From: Rodentibacter heidelbergensis
GTDB lineage: Bacteria > Pseudomonadota > Gammaproteobacteria > Enterobacterales > Pasteurellaceae
Length of the DNA: 64,000 nucleotides
Assembly (NCBI RefSeq): GCF_002000125.1
Contig: NZ_MLHH01000014.1
Span: 103,864 to 167,863, forward strand
Direction of reading: 5' to 3'
This document shows, piece by piece, positions 1-8,305 of the stretch. Each line of letters begins with the position of its first letter. The stretch's first letter is position 1. The position numbers were made by a program, and so were the translations under genes. A model generated the notes under the pieces. The model searched no databases and was not told the DNA's origin. It worked only from the letters and a program-made list of their open reading frames with translations.

Positions 1-81
1 GCGAATTTAATTAATGAGTCAATGTAGATAACATTTAATAATGGTAAAAACCATTTACACAATGGATACACATTAATGAAT

Positions 82-120
82 AAAAAGCCCCTCCTACAAT
101 CTATATGAGAGGCTCTTTTC
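82..120 (-). terminator. Terminator after iolG
   Basis: On the minus strand an imperfect GC-containing stem (arms 86-93 and 107-114, one mismatch) is followed by a run of T. It lies just beyond the iolG stop and probably ends the iolDEG transcript. Positions 1-81 hold no gene that I can support. Confidence 0.6.
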
Positions 121-128
121 TAAAGGAA

Positions 129-1139
129 TTAAGCGATTTCGCTTAATTTGACAGGTCGTCCTTCATCAAGAGAACGTTTAGCCGCTAAGGCAATGATGAC
201 AGGCTGTAATCCGTCATTTCCGTTCACTAATGTTGGTTTATCCTTGACAATCGCTTCAATAAAACAAGACATTTCATCGGCAAAAGATTGCATATAGCGT
301 TCTAAGAAGAAGTATTTTGGTTTTTCAGCAATGACACCGGCTTCACAAGAATAAACCGCCGTGGAATCGGTATCATTTTTAGTTTGAACCGCTCCTTTTG
401 AACCAAATACTTCAGCACGTTGATCATAACCATAAACGGCTTTACGGCTATTATCGATAACCGCAATTGCCCCATTGGCTAATTTTAACGTAATCACTGC
501 GGTATCAATATCACCGGCTTTTCCAATTTCCGGATTAACCAACACCCCTCCAGTGGCATAAACTTCAACTACTTCACTACCGGATAAATATCTCACCATA
601 TCAAAATCATGAATGGTCATATCGAAAAACATTCCACCGGAAACTTTGACATATTCAATGGGTGGCGCATCAGGATCTCGAGAGGTAATACGAATTAAAT
701 GGGGTTCTCCAATATCACCGTTTTCTACACGGGTTTTAATGGCTTTAAAATTATGGTCGAAGCGACGGTTAAAGCCCACTTGGAATTTTACCCCGGCTTT
801 CTCTACTTCGTTGAGAACGTTTTTAATTCGGTTGATATCGGCATCGATTGGTTTTTCACAAAAAACGTGTTTTCCCGCTTGAGCCGCCTCAATTGAAATT
901 GGGGCATGAGTGTTTGTCGAAGAACAAACTAAAACGGTATCAATTTCAGGATCTTGAAGAATTTTTCTGTAATCTTCATAGAGATTTGGAATGCCCATTT
1001 CTTTTGCCCATTGGCGTAATTCATCGGTTATTTTTACATCTGAAATGGCTTTAACTTCCGCCCCTTTGACATATTTTGTAATACTTTCTGAATGTACACG
1101 ACCGATACGCCCTGCACCAATAATACCGACTTTAATCAT
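129..1139 (-). CDS. iolG: Inositol 2-dehydrogenase IolG
   Basis: Cytoplasmic NAD-dependent oxidation of myo-inositol to 2-keto-myo-inositol (scyllo-inosose), the first step of inositol catabolism. The 336-residue protein is of usual length for the Gfo/Idh/MocA family. It has an N-terminal Rossmann fold with GAGRIGRVH near residue 8, the family EKP motif near residue 96 and a catalytic Asp/His pair in DMTIHDFD near residue 173. It starts two bases after the iolE stop, so it is the last gene of a tightly packed iolD-iolE-iolG transcript. A second family member lies at 9882-11021, but this copy, in the operon with IolE and IolD, is the better candidate for the main myo-inositol dehydrogenase. 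Confidence 0.93.
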   Translation of the reverse strand: MIKVGIIGAGRIGRVHSESITKYVKGAEVKAISDVKITDELRQWAKEMGIPNLYEDYRKILQDPEIDTVLVCSSTNTHAPISIEAAQAGKHVFCEKPIDADINRIKNVLNEVEKAGVKFQVGFNRRFDHNFKAIKTRVENGDIGEPHLIRITSRDPDAPPIEYVKVSGGMFFDMTIHDFDMVRYLSGSEVVEVYATGGVLVNPEIGKAGDIDTAVITLKLANGAIAVIDNSRKAVYGYDQRAEVFGSKGAVQTKNDTDSTAVYSCEAGVIAEKPKYFFLERYMQSFADEMSCFIEAIVKDKPTLVNGNDGLQPVIIALAAKRSLDEGRPVKLSEIA

Positions 1140-1141
1140 GA

Positions 1142-2038
1142 TTAAATCCCCGCTGTTTCTTTAATGTATTGACGCCCTTTTACGGCATATTCAAATGGAT
1201 TGGCGATGGCAGGATCTTGTTCTGCTTCGACAACCATCCAACCTTGGTAATTATGTTTTTCAAGAATTTCAAAAATAGGTTTGAAATCAATCACCCCATC
1301 TCCGGGAACAGTAAAGGTGCCTTTGCGAACGCCTTCTAAGAAACTTAAGTTTTTCTCTTTCACTTCTGCTACCACTTCATCACGCACATCTTTGAGATGA
1401 ACGTGGCAAATACGGTCGATGTATTTTTCCAATACTTCAAGCATGGCTTGTTGGGAGCCTTCCGAATAATAGAGATGACCGGAATCAAAGAGTAGATAAA
1501 CATCGTCATTGACAAGGGACATATATTTATCTATTTCTGCTGGTGTTTGAATACCTGTTCCCATATGGTGATGTAAGCAAACTTTCATTCCTTTTTCTTC
1601 AGCGAGTTTGGCAAGTTCGTTATAACCTTCCGCAAGTTTTTGCCATTCTTCCTCTGTAAAGACAGGTTTTTCTTTAAAGACCGATTTTGTTGTGCCTTGA
1701 ATACTGTGGCTTTGTTCTGAACAACCAATGACTTTAGCCCCCATCGCATGTAAAAAATCACGATGTTGAATAAATGCTTGAATGGTTTCTTCTTTTTTGC
1801 CGTTAACAAAAAAAGTGCTAAACCAAGCATTACAAATTTGAATACCACGAACATTTAATTTATGTTTTAAGATTTCCACATCGCGTGGATATTTGTTACC
1901 CACTTCACAACCAGTGAAACCGGCAAGAGCCATTTCACTAATACATTGTTCAAAGGTATTTTCTTTGCCTAAATCCGGCATATCGTCATTGGTCCAACCA
2001 ATAGGGGCAATCCCCAATTTTACATTTTCAGCTTTCAT
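1142..2038 (-). CDS. iolE: Myo-inosose-2 dehydratase IolE
   Basis: Dehydrates 2-keto-myo-inositol to 3D-(3,5/4)-trihydroxycyclohexane-1,2-dione, the second step of the pathway. The 298-residue protein is a TIM-barrel of the xylose-isomerase-like AP endonuclease-2 superfamily. Candidate metal ligands are visible in the HLHHH-type segment near residue 155 and in [11 protein letters not shown] near residue 185. The usual IolE opening ([18 protein letters not shown]) is intact. It lies between iolD (42 bases upstream) and iolG (2 bases downstream) on the same strand. The only alternative would be another sugar-phosphate isomerase-like enzyme, which the context argues against. Confidence 0.92.
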   Translation of the reverse strand: MKAENVKLGIAPIGWTNDDMPDLGKENTFEQCISEMALAGFTGCEVGNKYPRDVEILKHKLNVRGIQICNAWFSTFFVNGKKEETIQAFIQHRDFLHAMGAKVIGCSEQSHSIQGTTKSVFKEKPVFTEEEWQKLAEGYNELAKLAEEKGMKVCLHHHMGTGIQTPAEIDKYMSLVNDDVYLLFDSGHLYYSEGSQQAMLEVLEKYIDRICHVHLKDVRDEVVAEVKEKNLSFLEGVRKGTFTVPGDGVIDFKPIFEILEKHNYQGWMVVEAEQDPAIANPFEYAVKGRQYIKETAGI

Positions 2039-2080
2039 TGTTTTTCCTTACTCATCAGAGAGTTAAATGTGAATACAGGG

Positions 2081-4018
2081 TTAGTAGCGTCTTGCTTTGT
2101 GAATGTTTTCTAGGCTAGCCTGATAGGCTTTTTGAACTCGTTCTTTTTCAGAAACTTCCGCCACACCGACATGCCACCAGCTTCCGTAACCATGGATCAT
2201 GGTTTTGGGTAGAACTTTAATATCAATGAGGGTTGAAATGGATTGCTGTTTGGCATCTTCAAGTGCGAAACGAAGTTCTTCTTCATTGGTGACACGATAG
2301 CTTTTACAACCATAAGAGGCGCCATTCATGGCAAAATCAACGGGAATAAAGTTGCCGTCGAGTTGGTTTGTTGCGGGATTTCTGAAACGGAATTCCGTTG
2401 CAAAACTGTCCATACCATGACCGATTTGTAAATTGTTGATGCATCCGTTTGTCATATTATCAAATACAACCACATTGATTTTTTTGCCTTCTTGAATAGA
2501 GGTAACAAGCTCCGAATGCAGCATCATATAGGAGCCGTCACCCAATAAGGCATACACTTCTTTTTCAGGTTGAGCCAATTTCACGCCCAATGCCGCATTA
2601 ATTTCATAGCCCATACAGGAATAACCGTATTCCAAATGGTAAGTATTTTCGCCTTTTGATTGCCAAGCCCGTTGCAAGTCACCGGGGAGGCTACCGGCAG
2701 CACCGACGATCACACTATTTTCATCTAAAGTGTCATTTAAAATGCCCAGTACCCGACTTTGAGGTAAACGGGAGGTTGTCAGACGAATAAATTCCTCATA
2801 GACTTTTTCTTTGTCTAAGGCGTCATTTACTTCCGGAATAAAATCGTCAGAATAAGTGATGTGATAAAGGCGTTGTAATTCTTCATTAAAGCGTTGTTTG
2901 GCCTCTGATATTTGATTTCCCCAGTTAGCACGATAAGGTGTTGATTGCAAAAGTGCGGTCAGTTTTTCCAATGTTTCTTTCGCATCAGCCACCACTTGTA
3001 CGCCATCAAGTTTATAAGCATCAAAGCGGGCAATATTAATATTTAAATATTTTGCCTCTGGATTTTGGAAAAGCCATTTTGAAGAGGTAGTGAAGTCAGT
3101 GTATCTTGTGCCAATTCCGATGATGAGATCGGCTTCTTTGGCAAGTAAATTTGCCGCTAAACACCCAGTTTCACCAATACCGCCGACATTAAATTCGTGC
3201 GAAGAAATGACCGCACTTTTTCCTGCCTGTGTTTCAGCAAAAGGAATGTGAAAAGTTTCTGCAAAGGTTTTTAATTGTTCTGCTGCTTCAGAATAACGAA
3301 CCCCACCACCACAAATGATAAGCGGTTTTTGGCTTTTCATAATAAGTTCCAATGCAGAAGAAAGCATAGGGTCGGTTGGGAGGGTTCTTTCAATTCGGTG
3401 GATCCGTTTTTCTAAGAAATAGTCAGGAAAATCATAGGCTTCAGATTGAACATCTTGTGGAAGTGCGAGGGTGACCGCACCGGTTTCTGCCGGATCGGTT
3501 AAAACACGCATCGCATTGATACAAGCTGTCATTAATTGTTCTGGGCGATTGACCCTATCCCAGTATTTACTGACTGCTTTAAAGGCATCATTAGTGCTGA
3601 TACTTAAATCATAGGGTTGCTCAATTTGTTGTAATACCGGATCAGGTTGACGCGTGGCAAAAACATCACCGGGAAGTAAAAGAAGTGGAATTCGATTGGC
3701 TGTGGCAACGGCGGCGGCTGTAATCATATTGGCGGCACCGGGGCCGACTGAGGATGTGCAAGCATAGATTTTTTTTCGTAAATTTTGTTTTGCAAAACCG
3801 ATGGCGACATGGGCCATTCCTTGTTCGTTACGGCCTTGTCGTACCACAAGTGAGCCGCTGTCTTGTTCAAGGGCTTGTCCGATACCTAATACATTGCCAT
3901 GTCCGAAAATACCAAATACACCTTCGACAAATTTCGTGACTTTACCATCAAATTCAACATATTGATTGTCAAGAAATCTTACTAATGCTTGTGCAACCGT
4001 TAATTTCACTGTTTTCAT
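2081..4018 (-). CDS. iolD: THcHDO hydrolase IolD (TPP enzyme)
   Basis: Thiamine-diphosphate-dependent ring-opening hydrolase that converts trihydroxycyclohexane-1,2-dione to 5-deoxy-glucuronate. At 645 residues it matches IolD length and shows the acetolactate-synthase fold: an N-terminal PYR domain with the catalytic Glu in [11 protein letters not shown] near residue 64, a central domain, and a C-terminal TPP domain with GDGSYMM near residue 495 followed by the DNMTNG metal/diphosphate motif. The ATG is preceded by a strong GAAGGAGG ribosome site. It is the first gene of the minus-strand iolDEG unit. Its promoter region contains the palindrome and CRP-like site described at 4090-4125. Confidence 0.94.
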   Translation of the reverse strand: MKTVKLTVAQALVRFLDNQYVEFDGKVTKFVEGVFGIFGHGNVLGIGQALEQDSGSLVVRQGRNEQGMAHVAIGFAKQNLRKKIYACTSSVGPGAANMITAAAVATANRIPLLLLPGDVFATRQPDPVLQQIEQPYDLSISTNDAFKAVSKYWDRVNRPEQLMTACINAMRVLTDPAETGAVTLALPQDVQSEAYDFPDYFLEKRIHRIERTLPTDPMLSSALELIMKSQKPLIICGGGVRYSEAAEQLKTFAETFHIPFAETQAGKSAVISSHEFNVGGIGETGCLAANLLAKEADLIIGIGTRYTDFTTSSKWLFQNPEAKYLNINIARFDAYKLDGVQVVADAKETLEKLTALLQSTPYRANWGNQISEAKQRFNEELQRLYHITYSDDFIPEVNDALDKEKVYEEFIRLTTSRLPQSRVLGILNDTLDENSVIVGAAGSLPGDLQRAWQSKGENTYHLEYGYSCMGYEINAALGVKLAQPEKEVYALLGDGSYMMLHSELVTSIQEGKKINVVVFDNMTNGCINNLQIGHGMDSFATEFRFRNPATNQLDGNFIPVDFAMNGASYGCKSYRVTNEEELRFALEDAKQQSISTLIDIKVLPKTMIHGYGSWWHVGVAEVSEKERVQKAYQASLENIHKARRY

Positions 4019-4089
4019 TACGACCTCCTTCAGGATAATTCGATATGTGTTAGTAGTATATTTATGCTTTTTTTAAAATGGAATATTTT

Positions 4090-4105
4090 TGAAATGAAAA
4101 TTTCA
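4090..4105. promoter_or_regulatory. Candidate IolR operator, copy 1
   Basis: Perfect TGAAA-N6-TTTCA palindrome upstream of iolD. The same motif occurs at 8184-8199 (perfect), with near matches at 7168-7183 and 11228-11243, all in front of inositol genes. This is what is expected of an RpiR-family regulator binding a short inverted repeat. The assignment to the product of 6288-7121 is inference. Confidence 0.6.
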
Positions 4106-4109
4106 TTTT

Positions 4110-4125
4110 TGAGAGGTAGATCAAA
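4110..4125. promoter_or_regulatory. Candidate CRP site upstream of iolD
   Basis: TGAGA-N6-TCAAA matches 8 of 10 core positions of the CRP consensus TGTGA-N6-TCACA. It is centred 20 bp from the palindrome at 4090-4105, on the promoter-distal side relative to iolD. The iolB/iolA region repeats this geometry. Confidence 0.45.
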
Positions 4126-4328
4126 CTTTTAAGGATTAGGTAATCACTTTTATAACGGATATCGATTTTTCATAGAGTACATTAATCAATAGCGAAGATA
4201 AGCCTATAAGCTTGAGAAAGAACTGTGATCGATATCTCAAAATCATTTTTTTAAAGTTGATTTTTTTTGAAAAAAATATTTCAATATCGGCAGATGATAT
4301 TTTTTTAAAAGACGAAGGGGGGAATATC

Positions 4329-6239
4329 ATGAAAGACGTTGAAAAAAAATTAGATCTGATTTGTTTAGGACGGGTCGCTGTTGATTTATATGCCCAACAA
4401 ATTGGTGCGAGATTAGAAGATGCCTCGTCATTTTCGAAATATCTTGGTGGATCCTCTGGTAATGTGGCTTATGGAACGGCGGTTCAAGGAATAAAATCGT
4501 CCATGCTTGCTCGTGTTGGGGACGAACATATGGGGCGTTTTTTGCGTGAGGAACTCCAACGAGTCGGCGTTGATACCAGCCATCTTATCACAGATAAAGA
4601 ACGGCTTACCGCACTCGTTATTTTAGGCATTAAAGATCAAGATACCTTTCCACTTATTTTTTATCGTGAAAATTGTGCAGACATGGCAATTAGCAAAAAT
4701 GATTTTGACGAAGCCTATATTGCCTCAGCAAAAGCATTAGCGATTACTGGAACCCATTTATCTCATCCTAAAACCCGTGAGGCTGTACTCACTGCTTTGG
4801 AGTATGCGGGACGAAATAATACCAAGCGTTTGCTTGATATTGATTATCGCCCTGTGCTATGGGGGTTAACCTCATTAGGAGATGGGGAAACCCGTTTTAT
4901 TGATTCAGAAGCCGTGACAAAATCCTTACAAGAAGTGTTACATCATTTTGATGTTTTAGTGGGAACAGAAGAAGAATTTCATATTGCCGGCGGTTCGACC
5001 GATACATTAACAGCATTAAAAAACGTACGTCAATATAGTGATGCGGTATTAGTGTGTAAACGTGGTGCATTGGGTTGTTCTGTTTTTGAAGGTGAAATTC
5101 CAGATGATCTTGATGGTGCGCTTAATGTTTATGGTGTTCGGGTTGAAGTACTGAATGTGTTAGGTGCAGGCGATGCGTTTATGTCGGGATTAATCCGAGG
5201 CTATATTAATAATGAAGGTTGGGAACAAGCTTGCCGTTACGCCAATGCTTGTGGCGCTTTGGTTGTTTCTCGTCATGGTTGTGCACCTGCGATGCCAACT
5301 AAAGCCGAATTAGATGATTATCTTGCTCGAGCTGAGTTTGTTCCACGACCTGATCTTGATGAAAGACTTAATCATTTACATCGGGTGACAACGAGAAAAA
5401 ATCAATGGGATGATCTCTGTATTTTTGCTTTTGACCATCGCAAGCAACTTGTTGATATTGCCCAAAAAGTAGGCGCAGATGTGGCACTCATACCAAAATT
5501 AAAACAACTTCTGCTAAAAGGGGCAGAGAAAGCGGCAAATGAAGAAAATATTGCTCAAGGGAATGCGGGGATTTTAGCTGATACCACCTTTGGACAAGCC
5601 GCATTGAATGAGATTACCGGTAAAAAATGGTGGATTGGTCGCCCTATCGAACTTCCTTCTTCTCGTCCTTTGCGTTTAGAACATGGTGATCTTGGTAGTC
5701 AATTAATCCATTGGCCACAAGAACATGTGGTGAAATGTTTAGTCTTCTATCATCCGAAAGATAAGCCTGAAATGAAGGCTGAACAAGATGAAAGTTTGAA
5801 ACAAATTTATCAAACCTGCTGCCGAACTGGGCATGAGTTGTTATTGGAGGTCATTTTGCCTCATGATATGGAACAAAATGAGAAATATTATGCGGAAATG
5901 GTTGAACACTTCTACCAATTAGGCATTAAACCGGATTGGTGGAAATTACCCGGTTTATCTGCCTCAGAGTGGGATAACATCAGTGAGCTAATTCAGAAAA
6001 ACGATCGCTATTGCAGAGGGATTTTAATTTTAGGTTTAGATGCACCAGAAGCACAATTTGAATCGATTTTTAATGCAGCCACCAATAAACCTTGGGTAAA
6101 AGGGTTTGCCGTAGGAAGAACCATTTTCGGTCAACCTTCAACAGAATGGTTGTCGGGGAGATTAACCGATGATGAATTAATTCAACAAGTTTCCGAACGT
6201 TATCAACGTCTGATTAAACTTTGGAAATCACGCCATTAA
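4329..6239 (+). CDS. iolC: IolC kinase fused to DUF2090 aldolase-like domain
   Basis: Bifunctional protein of 636 residues, about twice the length of a plain IolC. Residues 1-325 are a PfkB/ribokinase-type 5-dehydro-2-deoxygluconokinase, with the GGSSGNVAYG substrate loop near residue 40 and the GAGDAFMSGLIRGY anion-hole/catalytic Asp motif near residue 280. Residues 330-636 are a DUF2090 domain (FAFDHRKQLVDIA near residue 363), a class I aldolase-like barrel. Fusions of this type are known in proteobacterial inositol operons. No separate iolJ aldolase is present here, so the C-terminal half probably cleaves 2-deoxy-5-keto-gluconate 6-phosphate to dihydroxyacetone phosphate and malonate semialdehyde. 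The start was chosen at the ATG behind AAGGGGGGAA. Transcribed alone, divergent from iolD. Confidence 0.9.
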   Translation: MKDVEKKLDLICLGRVAVDLYAQQIGARLEDASSFSKYLGGSSGNVAYGTAVQGIKSSMLARVGDEHMGRFLREELQRVGVDTSHLITDKERLTALVILGIKDQDTFPLIFYRENCADMAISKNDFDEAYIASAKALAITGTHLSHPKTREAVLTALEYAGRNNTKRLLDIDYRPVLWGLTSLGDGETRFIDSEAVTKSLQEVLHHFDVLVGTEEEFHIAGGSTDTLTALKNVRQYSDAVLVCKRGALGCSVFEGEIPDDLDGALNVYGVRVEVLNVLGAGDAFMSGLIRGYINNEGWEQACRYANACGALVVSRHGCAPAMPTKAELDDYLARAEFVPRPDLDERLNHLHRVTTRKNQWDDLCIFAFDHRKQLVDIAQKVGADVALIPKLKQLLLKGAEKAANEENIAQGNAGILADTTFGQAALNEITGKKWWIGRPIELPSSRPLRLEHGDLGSQLIHWPQEHVVKCLVFYHPKDKPEMKAEQDESLKQIYQTCCRTGHELLLEVILPHDMEQNEKYYAEMVEHFYQLGIKPDWWKLPGLSASEWDNISELIQKNDRYCRGILILGLDAPEAQFESIFNAATNKPWVKGFAVGRTIFGQPSTEWLSGRLTDDELIQQVSERYQRLIKLWKSRH

Positions 6240-6256
6240 TTTCACCGGAAAGTAAA

Positions 6257-6284
6257 AAATGCCCTGAATTTAAACAGGGCATTT
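6257..6284. terminator. Bidirectional terminator iolC/iolR
   Basis: Ten-base perfect stem (AAATGCCCTG and its complement, arms 6257-6266 and 6275-6284) with T-rich flanks on both strands, placed between the convergent iolC and regulator genes. Confidence 0.85.
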
Positions 6285-6287
6285 TTG

Positions 6288-7121
6288 TTATGCTTTATCT
6301 TTTTCTTTTTCCAAACCAAGTGTAATGGCAAGGGTTTGAACAAGGCTCATGGTGGCACATTGAGAGCGAAATCCTAAAACTTGCGCTTCTTTTACCACAA
6401 AAGAAATATCGCTAAACGTCAGCAGTGGGCTAATTTGGCTATCGGTAATGGCAATTTGTTTAATGCCTTTTTTAGCGGTGGTCTGAGTAATATTTAGGGT
6501 TTCACTCGCATAAGGGGAGAAACTAATGGAAATCACCACATCACCGGCTTTGACTTGGTTAAGCTGCTCTTCAAACATTCCCCCTAAGCCATTAATTAAA
6601 AAGGAACGGCAATCCAAATGATGGAGGGCATAATTTAGATAGCTGGCAACACTAAAAGAGCGCTTTAATCCGACAATAAAAATGTTATTGGCTTCTTTTA
6701 GGATTTTTACGGCAGCATAAATTTGCTCATTTTCGGTACTGTTTGCTAATTGTTGCAATGCCTGGCTATTGGCATGTGCAAAGATCGCTAAAATATTTTC
6801 TGGTGATTCGTTGCCTTCAACTTGATTGATCTTATGGGATAATTGTAAGCGTTCCGTGTAATTTGTGGTTTTCTCCATTAAGTTTTCACGAAAAATCTGT
6901 TTCATTTCATTGAAACCGGAAAAGCCGAATTCCGCAGCAAAGCGAATTAGTGTAGAAGGGGGGACATTGGCTTTTTCCGCTATGCTGGCGACGGTATCAA
7001 AGACGACACTATCACTGTTATCAAGAATATATTGTGCTACTTGTTTTAATCTTTTACTTAAGCTGTCATAACGGGTTTGAATTTCAATTTTCAGCATCGT
7101 CAATTGAGATTGCTCTTTCAT
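6288..7121 (-). CDS. iolR: RpiR-family regulator of inositol genes
   Basis: Transcription factor of 277 residues with the two domains of the RpiR family. Residues 5-80 form an N-terminal helix-turn-helix (VASIAEKANVPPSTLIRFAAEFGFSGFNEMK). Residues 125-255 form a SIS sugar-phosphate-binding domain (IFIVGLKRSFSVASYLNYAL, GDVVISISFSPYASETL). It lies inside the inositol cluster between iolC and iolB and is the only regulator there, so it is probably the repressor that responds to a phosphorylated pathway intermediate. A near match to the shared palindrome lies 47 bases upstream of its start, consistent with autoregulation. In other bacteria inositol regulators called IolR may belong to DeoR or RpiR families; this one is clearly RpiR. 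Confidence 0.85.
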   Translation of the reverse strand: MKEQSQLTMLKIEIQTRYDSLSKRLKQVAQYILDNSDSVVFDTVASIAEKANVPPSTLIRFAAEFGFSGFNEMKQIFRENLMEKTTNYTERLQLSHKINQVEGNESPENILAIFAHANSQALQQLANSTENEQIYAAVKILKEANNIFIVGLKRSFSVASYLNYALHHLDCRSFLINGLGGMFEEQLNQVKAGDVVISISFSPYASETLNITQTTAKKGIKQIAITDSQISPLLTFSDISFVVKEAQVLGFRSQCATMSLVQTLAITLGLEKEKDKA

Positions 7122-7167
7122 TTGTGTTGTCCCTTAATTGTTCAAATATTTTTATTATCCTATCCGG

Positions 7168-7183
7168 TTAAATAAATATTTCA
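7168..7183. promoter_or_regulatory. Candidate IolR operator, copy 3
   Basis: TTAAA-N6-TTTCA, one mismatch from the palindrome found at the two divergent iol promoter regions, located 47 bases upstream of the regulator gene. No CRP-like site accompanies it. Confidence 0.4.
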
Positions 7184-7191
7184 AGAAAAAC

Positions 7192-7213
7192 GACCATTTT
7201 CTAAAAAATGGCC
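7192..7213 (-). terminator. Terminator after iolB
   Basis: On the minus strand a GGCCATTTT/AAAATGGTC stem is followed by GTTTTTC, 38 bases beyond the iolB stop. A degenerate uptake signal abuts it. Confidence 0.6.
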
Positions 7214-7250
7214 GCACTTTCATATCATATTGTTTTGAGTTGAGTAAGGA

Positions 7251-8078
7251 TTAAGGTTTCTTTTCGTATTCTTCTGTGTTGATCCATCGGTGATCTTCTT
7301 CCCAAGTGAATTTCCATTTTCTTACTGGCCCTGCCATGACATTTAGATAATAGTTATCATAGCCTGCAATCGTGGCAACAGGGTGATAACCACGAGGCAC
7401 TTGAACCACATCTCCATCATAGACTGCCATACATTCATCTAAGGTGTGATCTGCTGTGTAAACACGTTGTAGTGCAAAGCCTTGGGAAGGAGAGAAGCGG
7501 TGATAATAGGTTTCTTCCAAATAGGTTTCCGTCAATGAATTTTTGTCATCATGTTTATGGCTTGGGAAAGAACTTGTGTTCCCTTCATCAGTAAACACCT
7601 CGACAACAAGCAAAGCATCGGCACTTTCTGTTTCAGGCAAGATGTTATGAACAAGGCGCTGATTATGGCCATATCCCCGTTTTTCTACGCCGATTTCTTC
7701 TGGTTTGATCAATCTTATTGGAAGATTTCCCTGACTTGGTGCTCGACAAACGGCTAATTCTAAGTCAGTTTCTGCTTGAATAACGAGAGATTGTGCGTGA
7801 GGAACATAAAGGGCATAGGGAGGAATACGTTCAAAAGGGGTGGTTCGATTACCGATTTGACTAAAGGTTTCTGTTGCGGTGTTAAAGGTGGCTTTACCTG
7901 CAACAACGACAAAACAAACCTCCGTATTTTGAGTATCAAATTCAAGTTGTTGTTGTGGCTTTAAATGATACACTTCAAATCCCACATATTCCCACCCCGC
8001 AGTGAGCGGCGTAATTTTTTGTACTTCACCATTTTTTTCAGGGTGGTTTTTTCTTGATTTAGAAAGTAAGTACGACAT
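7251..8078 (-). CDS. iolB: 5-deoxy-glucuronate isomerase IolB
   Basis: Isomerises 5-deoxy-glucuronate to 2-deoxy-5-keto-gluconate, the step between IolD and IolC. The 275-residue protein is a bicupin. Metal-ligand histidines are visible in SFPSHKHDD near residue 175 and the second cupin half carries VQVPRGYHPV near residue 230. The ATG at 8078 is chosen because a strong AAAGGAGGAA lies just upstream; a frame extending 15 codons further lacks a comparable site. It is divergent from iolA and probably shares its control region. Confidence 0.93.
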   Translation of the reverse strand: MSYLLSKSRKNHPEKNGEVQKITPLTAGWEYVGFEVYHLKPQQQLEFDTQNTEVCFVVVAGKATFNTATETFSQIGNRTTPFERIPPYALYVPHAQSLVIQAETDLELAVCRAPSQGNLPIRLIKPEEIGVEKRGYGHNQRLVHNILPETESADALLVVEVFTDEGNTSSFPSHKHDDKNSLTETYLEETYYHRFSPSQGFALQRVYTADHTLDECMAVYDGDVVQVPRGYHPVATIAGYDNYYLNVMAGPVRKWKFTWEEDHRWINTEEYEKKP

Positions 8079-8163
8079 ATTTCCTCCTTTATGGATGAGA
8101 GACAGAACCTGAGCTTTCATCATACTCCATTTATTTCTCTAATCTATGAGCACTTTTCTAAAA

Positions 8164-8179
8164 TTAGACATAGATCACA
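8164..8179. promoter_or_regulatory. Candidate CRP site upstream of iolA
   Basis: TTAGA-N6-TCACA matches 8 of 10 CRP core positions. It is centred 20 bp upstream of the palindrome at 8184-8199, the same spacing as in front of iolD. Confidence 0.45.
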
Positions 8180-8183
8180 AAAA

Positions 8184-8199
8184 TGAAACAAATATTTCA
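8184..8199. promoter_or_regulatory. Candidate IolR operator, copy 2
   Basis: Perfect TGAAA-N6-TTTCA; the symmetry extends to ten bases per arm (AAAAATGAAA and TTTCATTTTT). It lies between the divergent iolB and iolA genes, about 107 bases before the iolA start. Confidence 0.6.
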
Positions 8200-8305
8200 T
8201 TTTTAGGTAAGAATGATTGAAAAAGATATATTAATTTCATAAGCTATGTTCGTTAATGCTAATCACCATGTCAATCTTATCTTGATACTACATAAGGAGC
8301 TCAAA

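Larger units (their letters stand above)
4019..4328. promoter_or_regulatory. Divergent iolD/iolC control region
   Basis: AT-rich 310-base region between the divergent iolD and iolC genes. It holds the TGAAA-N6-TTTCA palindrome (4090-4105), a CRP-like site (4110-4125) and the iolC ribosome site AAGGGGGGAA at 4315-4324. An open frame runs from 4212 into iolC, but its first 39 codons are AT-rich and have no family similarity, so the ATG at 4329 is preferred. Confidence 0.6.
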
